From Parachlamydiaceae bacterium (GTDB lineage Bacteria; Chlamydiota; Chlamydiia; Chlamydiales; Parachlamydiaceae), in contig JANWJE010000038.1 in the NCBI GenBank assembly GCA_025451995.1, forward strand, positions 1 to 47,538: DNA of 47,538 nt, given 5' to 3'. A program made the position numbers and the translations under genes. The notes below the pieces were generated by a model. The model was not told the DNA's origin. It made no database searches and was given only the letters and a program-made list of their open reading frames with translations. This document shows positions 1-9,466 of the stretch, piece after piece. Within the stretch, counting starts at the first letter, position 1; each line of letters begins with the position of its first letter.

Positions 1-297
1 AATATATCTATTTTTTCGCAAATGATTGATTTTGCAAACTTAAAAAGGATAAAAATCTCCAAAAAAAATTTAAAAAAACTGTAAAAGATAACTCTCGCTA
101 GGTTAAGTTATTTAGGAGCAGTATATAGTATAAAATATAGAAATAAGCTTGGAAGTCTTTCGATAAAAGAAATGCTGGAAATAGAAAATATTTTAAAATT
201 TGTATTAGGAATTCAAAGTTAGCTTCACGCATATGGGCACGGGCAAGCAAAGAGAGTTTCGAAAGAGGTCTAATTTCCACTACTCATCTAATTTCCA
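1..297. other. AT-rich gene-free stretch with a solo repeat arm
   Basis: No convincing gene is visible. Positions 244-271 match one arm of the palindromic element found complete at 33267-33345 and 45464-45538 (the 18-bp core is identical to the 33.3-kb copy), but no partner arm is nearby. An 18-bp unit starting CTAATTTCC is tandemly duplicated at 270-305 and overlaps the stop codon of the next gene. Confidence 0.6.
244..271. repeat. Solo arm of palindromic repeat family A
   Basis: Holds GAGTTTCGAAAGAGGTCT (254-271), the exact right arm of the full element at 33328-33345. The preceding bases CAAGCAAAG are the reverse complement of the sequence that follows the left arm in the full copies, so this is a left arm in reverse orientation with its partner lost. 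Confidence 0.65.
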
Positions 298-2097
298 CTA
301 CTCATCAAAGCAGAGCTCATGCTCATGCCGTGAGGAGAGAAGCGACTGGTGTCCTTCATAAACAATATTGCCAAAACTGACATTTGCGGGGACCTGGAAT
401 CGGGTGATAATTCTTTTAAAGAAAGGAAAGCTCGCTTCTTTGAAACCTTTTTCAATTCTGACTGGAATAATTGGATAATTTGCCTCTGCTAAAATTTCAT
501 TAAAGGGAGATGTGCGATGAAGTTTTTCAACTTCGGCATAGATATCCCAACTCTCTATAAAAATGCACACAGAGATTCCCTTTTTTAATGTTTTTTGAAT
601 CGCTGAGAGGCATTCTTGGTTTTTCACTAAAGGCTCAATATCGGGGATAAAAACAACCCTTAATAACTTGTACAATCTCATCAACCAACGAGAAGAATGT
701 TTTTGTTCATTTTCAATGAAAAATCGAATCCTTCTTCTTTGAGCTCCCAAAAGGATTAAAGTGTCATTCCAGGCGCGATGTGTACAGACATAAAGAGCCG
801 GGCAATCCGGAATATTATCCAATCCAGAAAAATGGGTACTAAAGTGCAATTTTGATAGAATAGAGGCAATAAACCGCGTCAAATAATCAAAAAATTGCAA
901 GCTGTAAGCAATCATAATAAAGAATGTCATTATTCCAATTAAACTGAATCCCTTGTCGGAATTTAAGCCGAAGACTTCAGAATTGAGATAAATTAAAGCA
1001 GAAGCAAACAGCACGCCGACAAAACTCATAAAATTAGTCGCTGCGACCATTTGGCCTCGGGATTGTTTTGGACTGGCGACCTGGATGTAAGAGTCCAAGG
1101 GGATCTCAAAAATTCCTCCGCAAATTCCAAGGAGTGTGACGAGAGGGATGACCATCAACAAATTTTCGGAAAAAAAATCGAGCATAAAAGCGGAGATTGA
1201 GATTCCCAAGGCACCAATGGGGACAAGACCTAATTCGACGATACGCCCTGAGACTTTTCCGGCAATTAAAGCTCCGGTTCCTATCCCTAAAGCTGTTAAA
1301 AAGAATAAATATCCTCCTTGAATATCGGAAAGATGAAGGGATTGCACAGCGAAAGGAATGATATTGAGTTGCGTGAATGCCCCAACAAATAAAAAATAAG
1401 CAGAACCTAGCATGGCGGGTAATAAAGAAATTTCTTGTTTAGCTTGCTTTAATGACTGATAAATATCGCGAATGAAAAAGAATCGAATTTTTTTCATTGA
1501 GCCGGAGGGAGGCGTTGGTTCGATGCCAAAGCTTGTGGCTAAGCCCACTAAAGCGATAAAGGTGCAAAAGATTGAGGAGATAATGAAATTCCTTCCTGTA
1601 ATCTGGATGAGGAAGGAAGCTAAAAAAGTTCCTAAGATAATGGCCAAAAAAGTAAAAGAAGTCATCAATCCATTGGCTTTAGAAATTTTTTCTTTTGAGA
1701 CAATTTCAGGAACTATGCCATATTTAGAGGGTCCAAATATGGCGCTTTGCGTTGCTAACAGGAATAAAATGGCATAGGAGCCCCATTTGCTTTGAAAAGC
1801 AAATGCGCAGACAGCCAACCCCATAATGACAAGTTCCAAAATTTTTGTAGTGACGATAATATCTCTTTTGCTAAATCGGTCAGCCATAGTCCCCGATACC
1901 GCAGAAAAGAGGAGAAAAGGGATAACGAAAGTAGCTCCCGTGCTGGCCAAGATTTCATGGCTATATTCCATCCCTTCGAACTGAATAAAAAAATAAACAA
2001 TTAGCAGTTTATAAATATTATCGTTCAAAGCACCTAAAAATTGTGTGAAATTTAAATAAGTAAAAGAAGAAAATCTATTTAAAAAACTTTTAGACAT
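298..2097 (-). CDS. Lysophospholipid transporter (LplT/YgeD-like MFS) fused to PlsC-type acyltransferase
   Basis: A 599-residue inner-membrane protein. Residues 1 to about 405 form a 12-helix major-facilitator domain of the LplT/YgeD type, with the family-typical start containing NFTQFLGALNDN. Residues from about 425 resemble a PlsC/Aas acyltransferase: the HX4D catalytic motif is present in THRAWND, but the usual FPEG substrate motif reads FIES, so acyl-transfer activity is less certain. In this family the transporter flips lysophospholipids inward and the acyltransferase re-acylates them, which suits an intracellular bacterium remodelling host lipids. It is divergent from recC with a 95-bp gap. 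I recall the same ygeD-recC-recB neighbourhood from Chlamydia trachomatis. The 3' end overlaps an 18-bp tandem duplication. The transporter family assignment is firm; the substrate is inferred. Confidence 0.85.
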   Translation of the reverse strand: MSKSFLNRFSSFTYLNFTQFLGALNDNIYKLLIVYFFIQFEGMEYSHEILASTGATFVIPFLLFSAVSGTMADRFSKRDIIVTTKILELVIMGLAVCAFAFQSKWGSYAILFLLATQSAIFGPSKYGIVPEIVSKEKISKANGLMTSFTFLAIILGTFLASFLIQITGRNFIISSIFCTFIALVGLATSFGIEPTPPSGSMKKIRFFFIRDIYQSLKQAKQEISLLPAMLGSAYFLFVGAFTQLNIIPFAVQSLHLSDIQGGYLFFLTALGIGTGALIAGKVSGRIVELGLVPIGALGISISAFMLDFFSENLLMVIPLVTLLGICGGIFEIPLDSYIQVASPKQSRGQMVAATNFMSFVGVLFASALIYLNSEVFGLNSDKGFSLIGIMTFFIMIAYSLQFFDYLTRFIASILSKLHFSTHFSGLDNIPDCPALYVCTHRAWNDTLILLGAQRRRIRFFIENEQKHSSRWLMRLYKLLRVVFIPDIEPLVKNQECLSAIQKTLKKGISVCIFIESWDIYAEVEKLHRTSPFNEILAEANYPIIPVRIEKGFKEASFPFFKRIITRFQVPANVSFGNIVYEGHQSLLSSRHEHELCFDE

Positions 2098-2192
2098 AAT
2101 ACCACTAAATTAAACATGAATAATAAAATTATGAAGACTGGAAGCTTTAGGTACAAGAAAATAGTGCCTAATGTAAAGAAAAAATTTTAGAA

Positions 2193-5100
2193 ATGGAAAT
2201 ATTCTTAAGCAACCAGCTAGAAGTCCTCTATCAACAGTTAAAAAAAAATGTGTTTAACAGTGATTTCTCCCCCTTTCAGAAAAGAATTGTCGTTGTCTAT
2301 GGCCCGGCTATGGAACAGTGGCTGATGATGCGTATGGCCCAAGATGGAGACCTCTCTATCGCTATGGGGATTGAATTCATTTATTATCATCATGCTTTGG
2401 AAAGATTTTTTAAGATGGGCAAACCGGAGGTCCACTTTCCTACCTATTTAGAATTGGCGTTGGCTATTGAATGGGAGATTGCGGAGATCCTTAATCATTA
2501 TGAAATCTTGCCGCAAAATGAACAGCTCGATTGGGAACCTATAAAGACTTATTTAAAAGAGTCCTCTCAATTAGAAAAAAGAATCACAAGTCTAAGTCAG
2601 CAGATGGCTCGATTGTTCTTAGACTATGGGAAATTCGGGTATAAAATGATTGCTGAATGGGTAGAAAACCCCAAAGATTGGCAAGCGCATCTATGGAAAA
2701 AAATCTATCAGCGGAATTGGACAGTTCCATCTCTGGATCCATTTCCTGAATTAAAAGAAACATTTGACATCCCTCCTTCACACTCCATTTTCTTTTTTTC
2801 GATTAGCTTTATCCCTCCTTTTGAATTCAAAATCCTCCAAGAAATTGCTAAGAAAACACCTCTTTGCTGTTATTTTTTATCCCCTTGCTCCCTTTTTTGG
2901 AGCGATATAAAAACCGATCGAGAGAATGCCCATTTATTAAAATTCTCAGAAAAAAAGCCTTCGATATCTATAGATCAGCTTGAAGAGTTGTTAAATGATC
3001 GCAATCCAATTTTAGCTAATTGTGGAAAAATGGGACGCGAAATGGCAAGGCAATTTGAAGAGAGCTCGGTGGATGTGCATGCGATGTATCTTTTAGAAGA
3101 AAATGCCCAACAGATCGATGATCATCTTTTATATTATGAAGACATTTTTTTAAAGAAGGGAGCGTCTCCGCTTACATCCCCACTGACCCTGTTGCATGCC
3201 CTTCAAGCTGATTTGATCTTAATGCGCAATCCATCGATGCAAGAAAAAATTGACATTCAAGAAAGGGTTTCAATTCAGCTCCACCAAACGCCAAATAAAA
3301 GAAGGGAGATTGAAGTCCTTTATCACAATATTCTCAAGCTGATCGATAAGGATCCCTCTTTACTCCCAAGCGATATCATGGTCATGGCCCCGTCGATTGA
3401 TGCCTATATCCCTTACATTCAAGCTTATTTTGGATCCAAGGACTCTTGCCTTAGTTACCATCTTTTGGACCTCGGATTGCATTTAGAATATGAAATTGTA
3501 AAAGGATTTTTAATCCTTTTAGATCTTAGCGAAAGTCGATGGGAAGGGGGGAAATTTCTTGAACTGTTAAGTCATCCTCTCTTTCAAAACCGACATCAAA
3601 TTACGTCTCAAGATTATCTAATGATCAAAAAATGGATAAAAGAACTGCCCATTTTTTGGGGAGAAAACATCCATCACCGCAATGAACTTTTGCGTAAAAA
3701 TCATTGCTCAAATGATAGAATCGACGAATCGAACATCGGTACATGGGACAATGGTTTGGAGAGGCTTCTTAGCGGTCTTTTCAAGGTATTGCAGGAGGAT
3801 CAAGAGATCGGCATCCTTCCCTATCCAATGGAATTTTCACACTATGACATTTTACAAAAATGTGTCATCTTGCTCCATTCTTTACGTGAAGATTTAAAAG
3901 TTTTGCAGGAAAAAAATGCATTGTCAATAGAAAATTGGACAAATTATTTGAATTCTCTTTTGGGTGCCTATTTTCAACCTGTATTTGATGATAAGCAATC
4001 GACAGATGAATACGATGAATTAAAAAAGACTTTTGATATTTTAAAAAACTCAGCTCTTTTTTTAAAAGAAGCTCTCTATCCTTTTTCAACGATTAAAACA
4101 CACTTGAAAGATCTTTTAAAACGAAGGGAGATGTCGTATCGAGAAGATGTTAGTCATGCAATTAAATGTTGCTCTCTTGCCCCCCTTCGCTCTATTCCGG
4201 CAAAAGTCATTGCTTTGATTGGAATGGATGAAGAACAATTTCCAAGAAAGGATCAACCGACCTCATTGAACCGCATGAAAGCTAAAGAAAATGTGGATTA
4301 TAAACCATCGCTTGTTGATTTTGATCGCTATTTATTTTTAGAAATTCTCCATTCCGCGCAAAATTATCTATTGCTAAGCTATCAAGGGGTTCATCCCGAA
4401 GATGATAAAGAATTAAAACCTTCACCGGTCATCCAAGAATTGGTTTCCTATTTTGATAAATTCTATCAAATCAATGGAAAAAAGTTTTCTGAGGGTTGTG
4501 TTTTTAAACATCCTTTAACTTCTTTAAACCCCACATATTTTCTTGATAAAGAAGAATGTCATTTTTCAATTCATCATTTTAAAGCAGCGAAAATTTTACA
4601 AAAAAGAAATAAAAAAACAGCTCATGTATTTGTTAACCACTTGATTCCACTGAATTTAACGGAATCTTTGACATTCGAAAAAGAAATTCTCGATATCAAG
4701 CATCTCGCCGGAATGCTTCGCAACCCGATCAAACATTATTTAAATCATCAATTAGAGATTTATTTTCGAGATAGTCAAGAGAAAACTTTACAAGAAAGCG
4801 AAAATTTAACCATCACTCCTTTGGATAAATATCAGATGCGCCAAAAGAGTTTAAGGACTCCCCTGCCGACAATTTTTAATCTGGAAGAAAAGAAAGGAAA
4901 GCTTCCTTTTGGCCCATTTAAAACCATCGCTAAAAACAATTTTCAACTTGAACATGATGAATTATTGCATCAAATTCAAGAACATGTCGATTTGGACCAA
5001 CTCTATAGTATTGAGTTCTGTACAACTTGTCGAAAGGCCGCACAAATAAATGACAAAGAATGGGTTTTGCCCGCCATTCCCCTCAATGTCAATAATAAGC

Positions 5101-5582
5101 AAATAGCGATCGTTGGAAAATTATCTTATGCAACACCTAAGGGATTTCTTGCGCTAGCTAAAGGATCATTTACCGATATCTGGAAGCATTGGCCTTATTA
5201 CTTGATTTACTGCCACTCTGTCCCCTTAATTAGCGAGAATTTTGAAAAAGATCTCATCCTCTGTCAAAGTAATGATAAGCGATCTCCATTTTTTAATGAC
5301 CCCCTAATCTATTTAAAAAAGGTAGTCGAAATGTATATTTTGGGATCAAAACAATGTGTTCCCTTGATGCCTGAATGGATACCGCTTATTTGGCATGGAG
5401 ATGTGAGCAAATTGAAGGAAAAAATTCAAAATAATCAAAATGCCTTTGGCGCTTTTCAAAGTCCCGAATTGCGTTGGCTTTTTAATCCGAACTATCTGCC
5501 GAATGTGGATGAATTCATCATGACATGGAAACCTTATATAGAAAATCTCTTGGGTGATTTTCCTAATTATTGGAAGTTATGA
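2193..5582 (+). CDS. recC: Exodeoxyribonuclease V gamma subunit RecC
   Basis: A 1129-residue RecC homologue, close to the E. coli length. RecC holds the RecBCD complex together, splits the duplex and scans single strands for Chi through an inactivated helicase/nuclease fold. Visible hallmarks are the N-terminal helicase-like start (SNQLEVLYQQL, then RIVVVYGPAMEQWL), the region GMDEEQFPRKD near residue 675, and a C-terminal inactive nuclease-like domain with HLAGMLRNPIKHYLN near residue 837. No strong Shine-Dalgarno sequence is visible before the ATG. The stop codon overlaps the recB start as ATGA, so translation is probably coupled. Order and length support the call; I see no disruption. Confidence 0.93.
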   Translation: MEIFLSNQLEVLYQQLKKNVFNSDFSPFQKRIVVVYGPAMEQWLMMRMAQDGDLSIAMGIEFIYYHHALERFFKMGKPEVHFPTYLELALAIEWEIAEILNHYEILPQNEQLDWEPIKTYLKESSQLEKRITSLSQQMARLFLDYGKFGYKMIAEWVENPKDWQAHLWKKIYQRNWTVPSLDPFPELKETFDIPPSHSIFFFSISFIPPFEFKILQEIAKKTPLCCYFLSPCSLFWSDIKTDRENAHLLKFSEKKPSISIDQLEELLNDRNPILANCGKMGREMARQFEESSVDVHAMYLLEENAQQIDDHLLYYEDIFLKKGASPLTSPLTLLHALQADLILMRNPSMQEKIDIQERVSIQLHQTPNKRREIEVLYHNILKLIDKDPSLLPSDIMVMAPSIDAYIPYIQAYFGSKDSCLSYHLLDLGLHLEYEIVKGFLILLDLSESRWEGGKFLELLSHPLFQNRHQITSQDYLMIKKWIKELPIFWGENIHHRNELLRKNHCSNDRIDESNIGTWDNGLERLLSGLFKVLQEDQEIGILPYPMEFSHYDILQKCVILLHSLREDLKVLQEKNALSIENWTNYLNSLLGAYFQPVFDDKQSTDEYDELKKTFDILKNSALFLKEALYPFSTIKTHLKDLLKRREMSYREDVSHAIKCCSLAPLRSIPAKVIALIGMDEEQFPRKDQPTSLNRMKAKENVDYKPSLVDFDRYLFLEILHSAQNYLLLSYQGVHPEDDKELKPSPVIQELVSYFDKFYQINGKKFSEGCVFKHPLTSLNPTYFLDKEECHFSIHHFKAAKILQKRNKKTAHVFVNHLIPLNLTESLTFEKEILDIKHLAGMLRNPIKHYLNHQLEIYFRDSQEKTLQESENLTITPLDKYQMRQKSLRTPLPTIFNLEEKKGKLPFGPFKTIAKNNFQLEHDELLHQIQEHVDLDQLYSIEFCTTCRKAAQINDKEWVLPAIPLNVNNKQIAIVGKLSYATPKGFLALAKGSFTDIWKHWPYYLIYCHSVPLISENFEKDLILCQSNDKRSPFFNDPLIYLKKVVEMYILGSKQCVPLMPEWIPLIWHGDVSKLKEKIQNNQNAFGAFQSPELRWLFNPNYLPNVDEFIMTWKPYIENLLGDFPNYWKL

Positions 5583-8500
5583 AATTTAATGTTTTAGATC
5601 GATCGATCGACCTTAAAAAAAATTGCTTGCTTGAAGCATCTGCAGGGACAGGGAAAACCTTTTCCATACAAAATCTTGTCATCCGTTTTTTACTTGGAGT
5701 GGATGAAAGAGATGAATCTATTCCGATACAACATCAACTCATTGTGACTTTTACAAAGGCTGCAACAAGGGATTTAAGAAACCGCATCCGATCAAATATT
5801 GAACAAGTTTTAGAGTGGTTATCAGGTGCTTCTGTACAAAATATTCCCGATTTTTTAACAGTGATTAAAGAGAAAGGAGAGGACTCGATCAAGCGGGCAA
5901 TAAGAAAGTTGCAACGTGCCCTATTAGAATTTGATCAAGCCCATATTTATACTATCCATTCTTTTTGCTCTAGAATGCTTCATCAATTTGCTTTAGAATC
6001 TAGTTTGGGCTTAAGCGCTTTAGAAAATAACGAATCGATTTCAATTCCCTTCCTCAAAAAAAGTGTTTTAGACTTTTTTCAAACCCATCTCACAAAAGAA
6101 AGATTTCATTATTCCCAATTAGAAATTTACTTAAAAAAGGACCCAGAACAACATCATTTGCTAAAACTGATACAAGCTCCTTTTTCATTTAAGGAATTTC
6201 CCCCCTATCATCTTATTTATCATGAACTCTGCAAAAAGCTCCTTTTTCTTAAAGAATCCTGCCTGCTCTCTTCGGATAAACTTCTCGAAGATTTCAAAAA
6301 TCAAGCAGATAATTATAGAAATTACAAAAGCGGCGAAAGCAAAGCCGAAACATTAAAAAAAATCATTCGTTTTACAACACTCTTTGAAAGGGATGCATGG
6401 GATGAAGAAGCTATAGAAATTTTGATAAAAGATGGGTTAGTTTGGAATCAGGCATTAAATCCATCACTTTTAAAAGCAAATAAAAGAGCTAACGACCATT
6501 TAAATTATCCCAATGCACCTGCCCTTTTTGAAACTCATTTAAAGCCGCTTGTCGATGAACTATCGGACATAGGAATTCTGCTTGCGCGGTTGGCCGGGGA
6601 TTGCCAAAAATTTATAGCAAATATCCATTCGGAAAAAGAGCTATTCTTACCCGATGATATTTTACAAAAAATGGCTATCACTTTAAAGAATCCTGTCTTT
6701 TTAAAAAAAGTTCAAGAGCAATATCAAGTCGCCATTATCGATGAATTTCAAGACACTGATTCTATTCAATGGGATATTTTCAGTTCTCTTTTTCTTTCTA
6801 AAACATTTCCTTGGAAAGGCTACCTTTATCTTGTAGGAGACCCTAAACAGTCGATCTATTCATTTAGACAAGCAGATATCTATACTTATTTAAAGGCAGG
6901 CCAATCGATTGGCTGCGACGCTATCTTTTCCCTCGATATCAATTTTCGATCTCAGCCCTCTTTGGTTGCTGCCCTGAATGTCTTATTTACTTCTGCCAAG
7001 GAATGGATTCCCTTGCCAAGAGAAAATACGGCTTTAGAATACAAATGGGTGGAAGCTGGTAAAAATGAGGAAATGCTAAGTGATGGGCTTCCCTTGCATA
7101 TTTGCATCGTAGATGGAGCCTATTTTAAAAAAATATCTGAAATTGAAAAAGAAGTGTTTTTTCCTTTTATTGCCAGAGAAATCATACGATTGAATAAAGA
7201 AAAAGGAATTGGCTTTAATCAATTCGCAATTCTCGTACGAGATCGCCATCAAGGAAAGAGGTTGGAAGAATATTTAAAATTGAAAAATATTCCTACATCC
7301 AATCAAAGGGGTGGTTCTTTAACTGATAGCCAAGCGTTTCAATCAATCATCGCTATCATAGAAGCCATTGTCATGATGCAAGAAAGAGGTGCTATCAAAA
7401 AAGCTTTTGGCAGTCATTTAATCGGGTGGTCGGATGAACAAGTTAAAGATGAGTCCCTTTTTCCTTTCATGCTGGCATCGCTCCATATTTTGCGCAAAGA
7501 ATTCATTGAACGAGGAGTTGCTGCATTGTTTGACTCGCTTTTCAACATGAAAAGGAATCCTCATAGTGAAATAACCTGTCTGGAACATTTATTGGAAAGG
7601 GCCGATGGTTATGAAATTTATCTCGACACTTTGCAAATTGTCGATGTGATTTTAGATCATCAATATAAAGAATGGTCGCTTTCGGAAGGGCTCCTCCAAT
7701 TTCTTGATAACATTCAGGAATCTGAAGATGACGATCAAGGAAATTTAAAAAGAAAAACGGAAGAGGATGGTGTTCAATTATTGACGATCCATTACAGCAA
7801 AGGTTTAGAATTCGATATCGTATTTCCATTGGGGTTGATCGGTCGCAAAGAAATTAAAAGTGAGTTGTTTCCCATCGAAAAAGATGGGAAGTATCTCATG
7901 ACCCCCAAAATGAGCCATGAAAGTGAATTTTTTAACTACTGCGAAGAATTGGATTCTGAAAAAATGAGGCAGCTATATGTGGCATTAACTCGCGCGCGAA
8001 GTAAACTCTATCTTCCCGTCATTATTAATCAACTGAGTGAATCACTCAAATATGGCGAAGCTTCATCCATTGATCTTTTTATCGCCAGGTTAGGGAGACA
8101 TGCGCCTTCATACCATGAACTTTATGAAATCATTAAAAAAAATTCAGGGGAAAGTTTATTTGACTTTTTAGAAAAAAATAAAAAGGTCATTCAATGGAAC
8201 GTATTTTCAAAACCCCTCGATGAGATAGTCCCCCTTCGAGCTCATCATGAAGAGATTGCCGAAGAGATTTCATTCACTCCTCCTAAATCTATAAAAGTGG
8301 GAGGGAAGCAGCTTTTTATGTCTTCGTTTTCATCTTTTGCCCACACAATTTCAAAGCGACATCTGCTCGATGTTCCAAGTGATTATATGACTGAGGAAAA
8401 ACATCCACATACATTGCCTGCCAATCAAGAGACCGGTATTTTAATTCATTCGATTCTGGAGCGCATTGAATTTCGTTCGTTTAAACAGTTCAATTGCCAC

Positions 8501-9013
8501 CGCGATGCTTTGCCCCTAATAGCGCCTTATATTCATGGGACCTGTTTTCAAGGTTGGGAAGAGGTGTTTGCAGAGATGATATTTAATGTCCTAAAAACAC
8601 CCTTCTTGCCCAATGGTTCTTCTTTATCTGAAATTGATCATGGGTCGATGTATCGAGAAATTCCCTTTTTGTATCCGACACTTGCTCGAGAAAAAATAGA
8701 GGGGATTGAGTTAAAAGAGGGATTTCTCAAAGGAGTGATCGATTGTCTTTTCGCTCATCGGGGAATGTATTACATCGTCGATTGGAAGAGCAATTGGTTA
8801 GGAAAAAACATCGCTTATTATGAGCCCGCATTTTTAGAAATAGCGATGAAAGAAAATCATTATTTTTTACAAGCGCGGATTTATATCGAAGCTGTCAAAA
8901 AATATCTAAAATTGGTGGAAAAACGGCCTTTTAAAGAGTGTTTTGGAGGAATCTATTATCTTTTTTTAAGGGGAATCCATCCGGAAAAAAAATCGGGTAT
9001 TTACTCCTTTTAA
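5579..9013 (+). CDS. recB: Exodeoxyribonuclease V beta subunit RecB
   Basis: A 1144-residue 3'-5' SF1 helicase-nuclease of the RecBCD complex. The Walker A motif lies at about 19-28 (ASAGTGKT), motif II reads IIDEFQDTDS, motif III reads VGDPKQSIYSFR, motif V is TIHYSKGLEFD and motif VI is YVALTRAR. The C-terminal RecB-family nuclease has GVIDCLF near residue 1054 and DWKSNW near 1067, giving the catalytic Asp and the D-x-K pair. I take the ATG at 5579, which overlaps the recC stop as ATGA; an in-frame TTG at 5570 is less likely. All helicase and nuclease motifs are intact, so the enzyme should be active. Confidence 0.96.
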   Translation: MKFNVLDRSIDLKKNCLLEASAGTGKTFSIQNLVIRFLLGVDERDESIPIQHQLIVTFTKAATRDLRNRIRSNIEQVLEWLSGASVQNIPDFLTVIKEKGEDSIKRAIRKLQRALLEFDQAHIYTIHSFCSRMLHQFALESSLGLSALENNESISIPFLKKSVLDFFQTHLTKERFHYSQLEIYLKKDPEQHHLLKLIQAPFSFKEFPPYHLIYHELCKKLLFLKESCLLSSDKLLEDFKNQADNYRNYKSGESKAETLKKIIRFTTLFERDAWDEEAIEILIKDGLVWNQALNPSLLKANKRANDHLNYPNAPALFETHLKPLVDELSDIGILLARLAGDCQKFIANIHSEKELFLPDDILQKMAITLKNPVFLKKVQEQYQVAIIDEFQDTDSIQWDIFSSLFLSKTFPWKGYLYLVGDPKQSIYSFRQADIYTYLKAGQSIGCDAIFSLDINFRSQPSLVAALNVLFTSAKEWIPLPRENTALEYKWVEAGKNEEMLSDGLPLHICIVDGAYFKKISEIEKEVFFPFIAREIIRLNKEKGIGFNQFAILVRDRHQGKRLEEYLKLKNIPTSNQRGGSLTDSQAFQSIIAIIEAIVMMQERGAIKKAFGSHLIGWSDEQVKDESLFPFMLASLHILRKEFIERGVAALFDSLFNMKRNPHSEITCLEHLLERADGYEIYLDTLQIVDVILDHQYKEWSLSEGLLQFLDNIQESEDDDQGNLKRKTEEDGVQLLTIHYSKGLEFDIVFPLGLIGRKEIKSELFPIEKDGKYLMTPKMSHESEFFNYCEELDSEKMRQLYVALTRARSKLYLPVIINQLSESLKYGEASSIDLFIARLGRHAPSYHELYEIIKKNSGESLFDFLEKNKKVIQWNVFSKPLDEIVPLRAHHEEIAEEISFTPPKSIKVGGKQLFMSSFSSFAHTISKRHLLDVPSDYMTEEKHPHTLPANQETGILIHSILERIEFRSFKQFNCHRDALPLIAPYIHGTCFQGWEEVFAEMIFNVLKTPFLPNGSSLSEIDHGSMYREIPFLYPTLAREKIEGIELKEGFLKGVIDCLFAHRGMYYIVDWKSNWLGKNIAYYEPAFLEIAMKENHYFLQARIYIEAVKKYLKLVEKRPFKECFGGIYYLFLRGIHPEKKSGIYSF

Positions 9014-9084
9014 ATGAAAAAATCTCAGTTGGGTCATGGCCAAAGGCCAAAAAGCTAAAAGGCCAGTATCCAAAACCCAATGAC

Positions 9085-9386
9085 CTAAAAGAACGACCGC
9101 ACCCCGGCCAACCTAATTCTTTCGTACTTGTTAAAGTCATCGACGTCCAGGCAAAAACGCGCGCGCGCATGCAGAGTGGGACTAAGCCAACCAATGGCTG
9201 TTTGATGGTCATTTATAGTTTCCTTGCAACGGGTATGCATGATAAGTCCATCGATCCATCCGGCCTGAAAGCTACGCATGGTGATCCCAATCATTGTAGG
9301 CAAAATGGAGGGTGCCTCATAGCCATAACTTTTAATAATTTTTTCTTGTTCGTCATAAGAATGTTTAATAAAGAATGATCTTTACG
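9085..9386 (-). pseudogene. Start-less open frame, probable gene remnant
   Basis: The 450-bp gap between recB and the next gene holds an uninterrupted frame of about 98 codons on the minus strand with protein-like composition (for example QAGWIDGLIMHTRCKE and RFCLDVDDFNKYERIR). It begins directly after a stop and has no ATG until well inside. I do not recognise the product. It may be the surviving end of a gene lost when the neighbouring operon formed. The stretch 9014-9084 is low-complexity GGCC-rich sequence with no clear feature. Confidence 0.25.
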
Positions 9387-9466
9387 ATTCGGTTAAAAGA
9401 AGTTAATCAATCATAAATAATAAATTACAATAATAAGGGTGGTTTTTTTTATTTTAAAGCAATTAT

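Noticed and set aside
8938-9378. Plus-strand 146-codon ORF after recB
   Set aside because: Overlaps the recB end, basic low-complexity sequence, no family resemblance or ribosome site.
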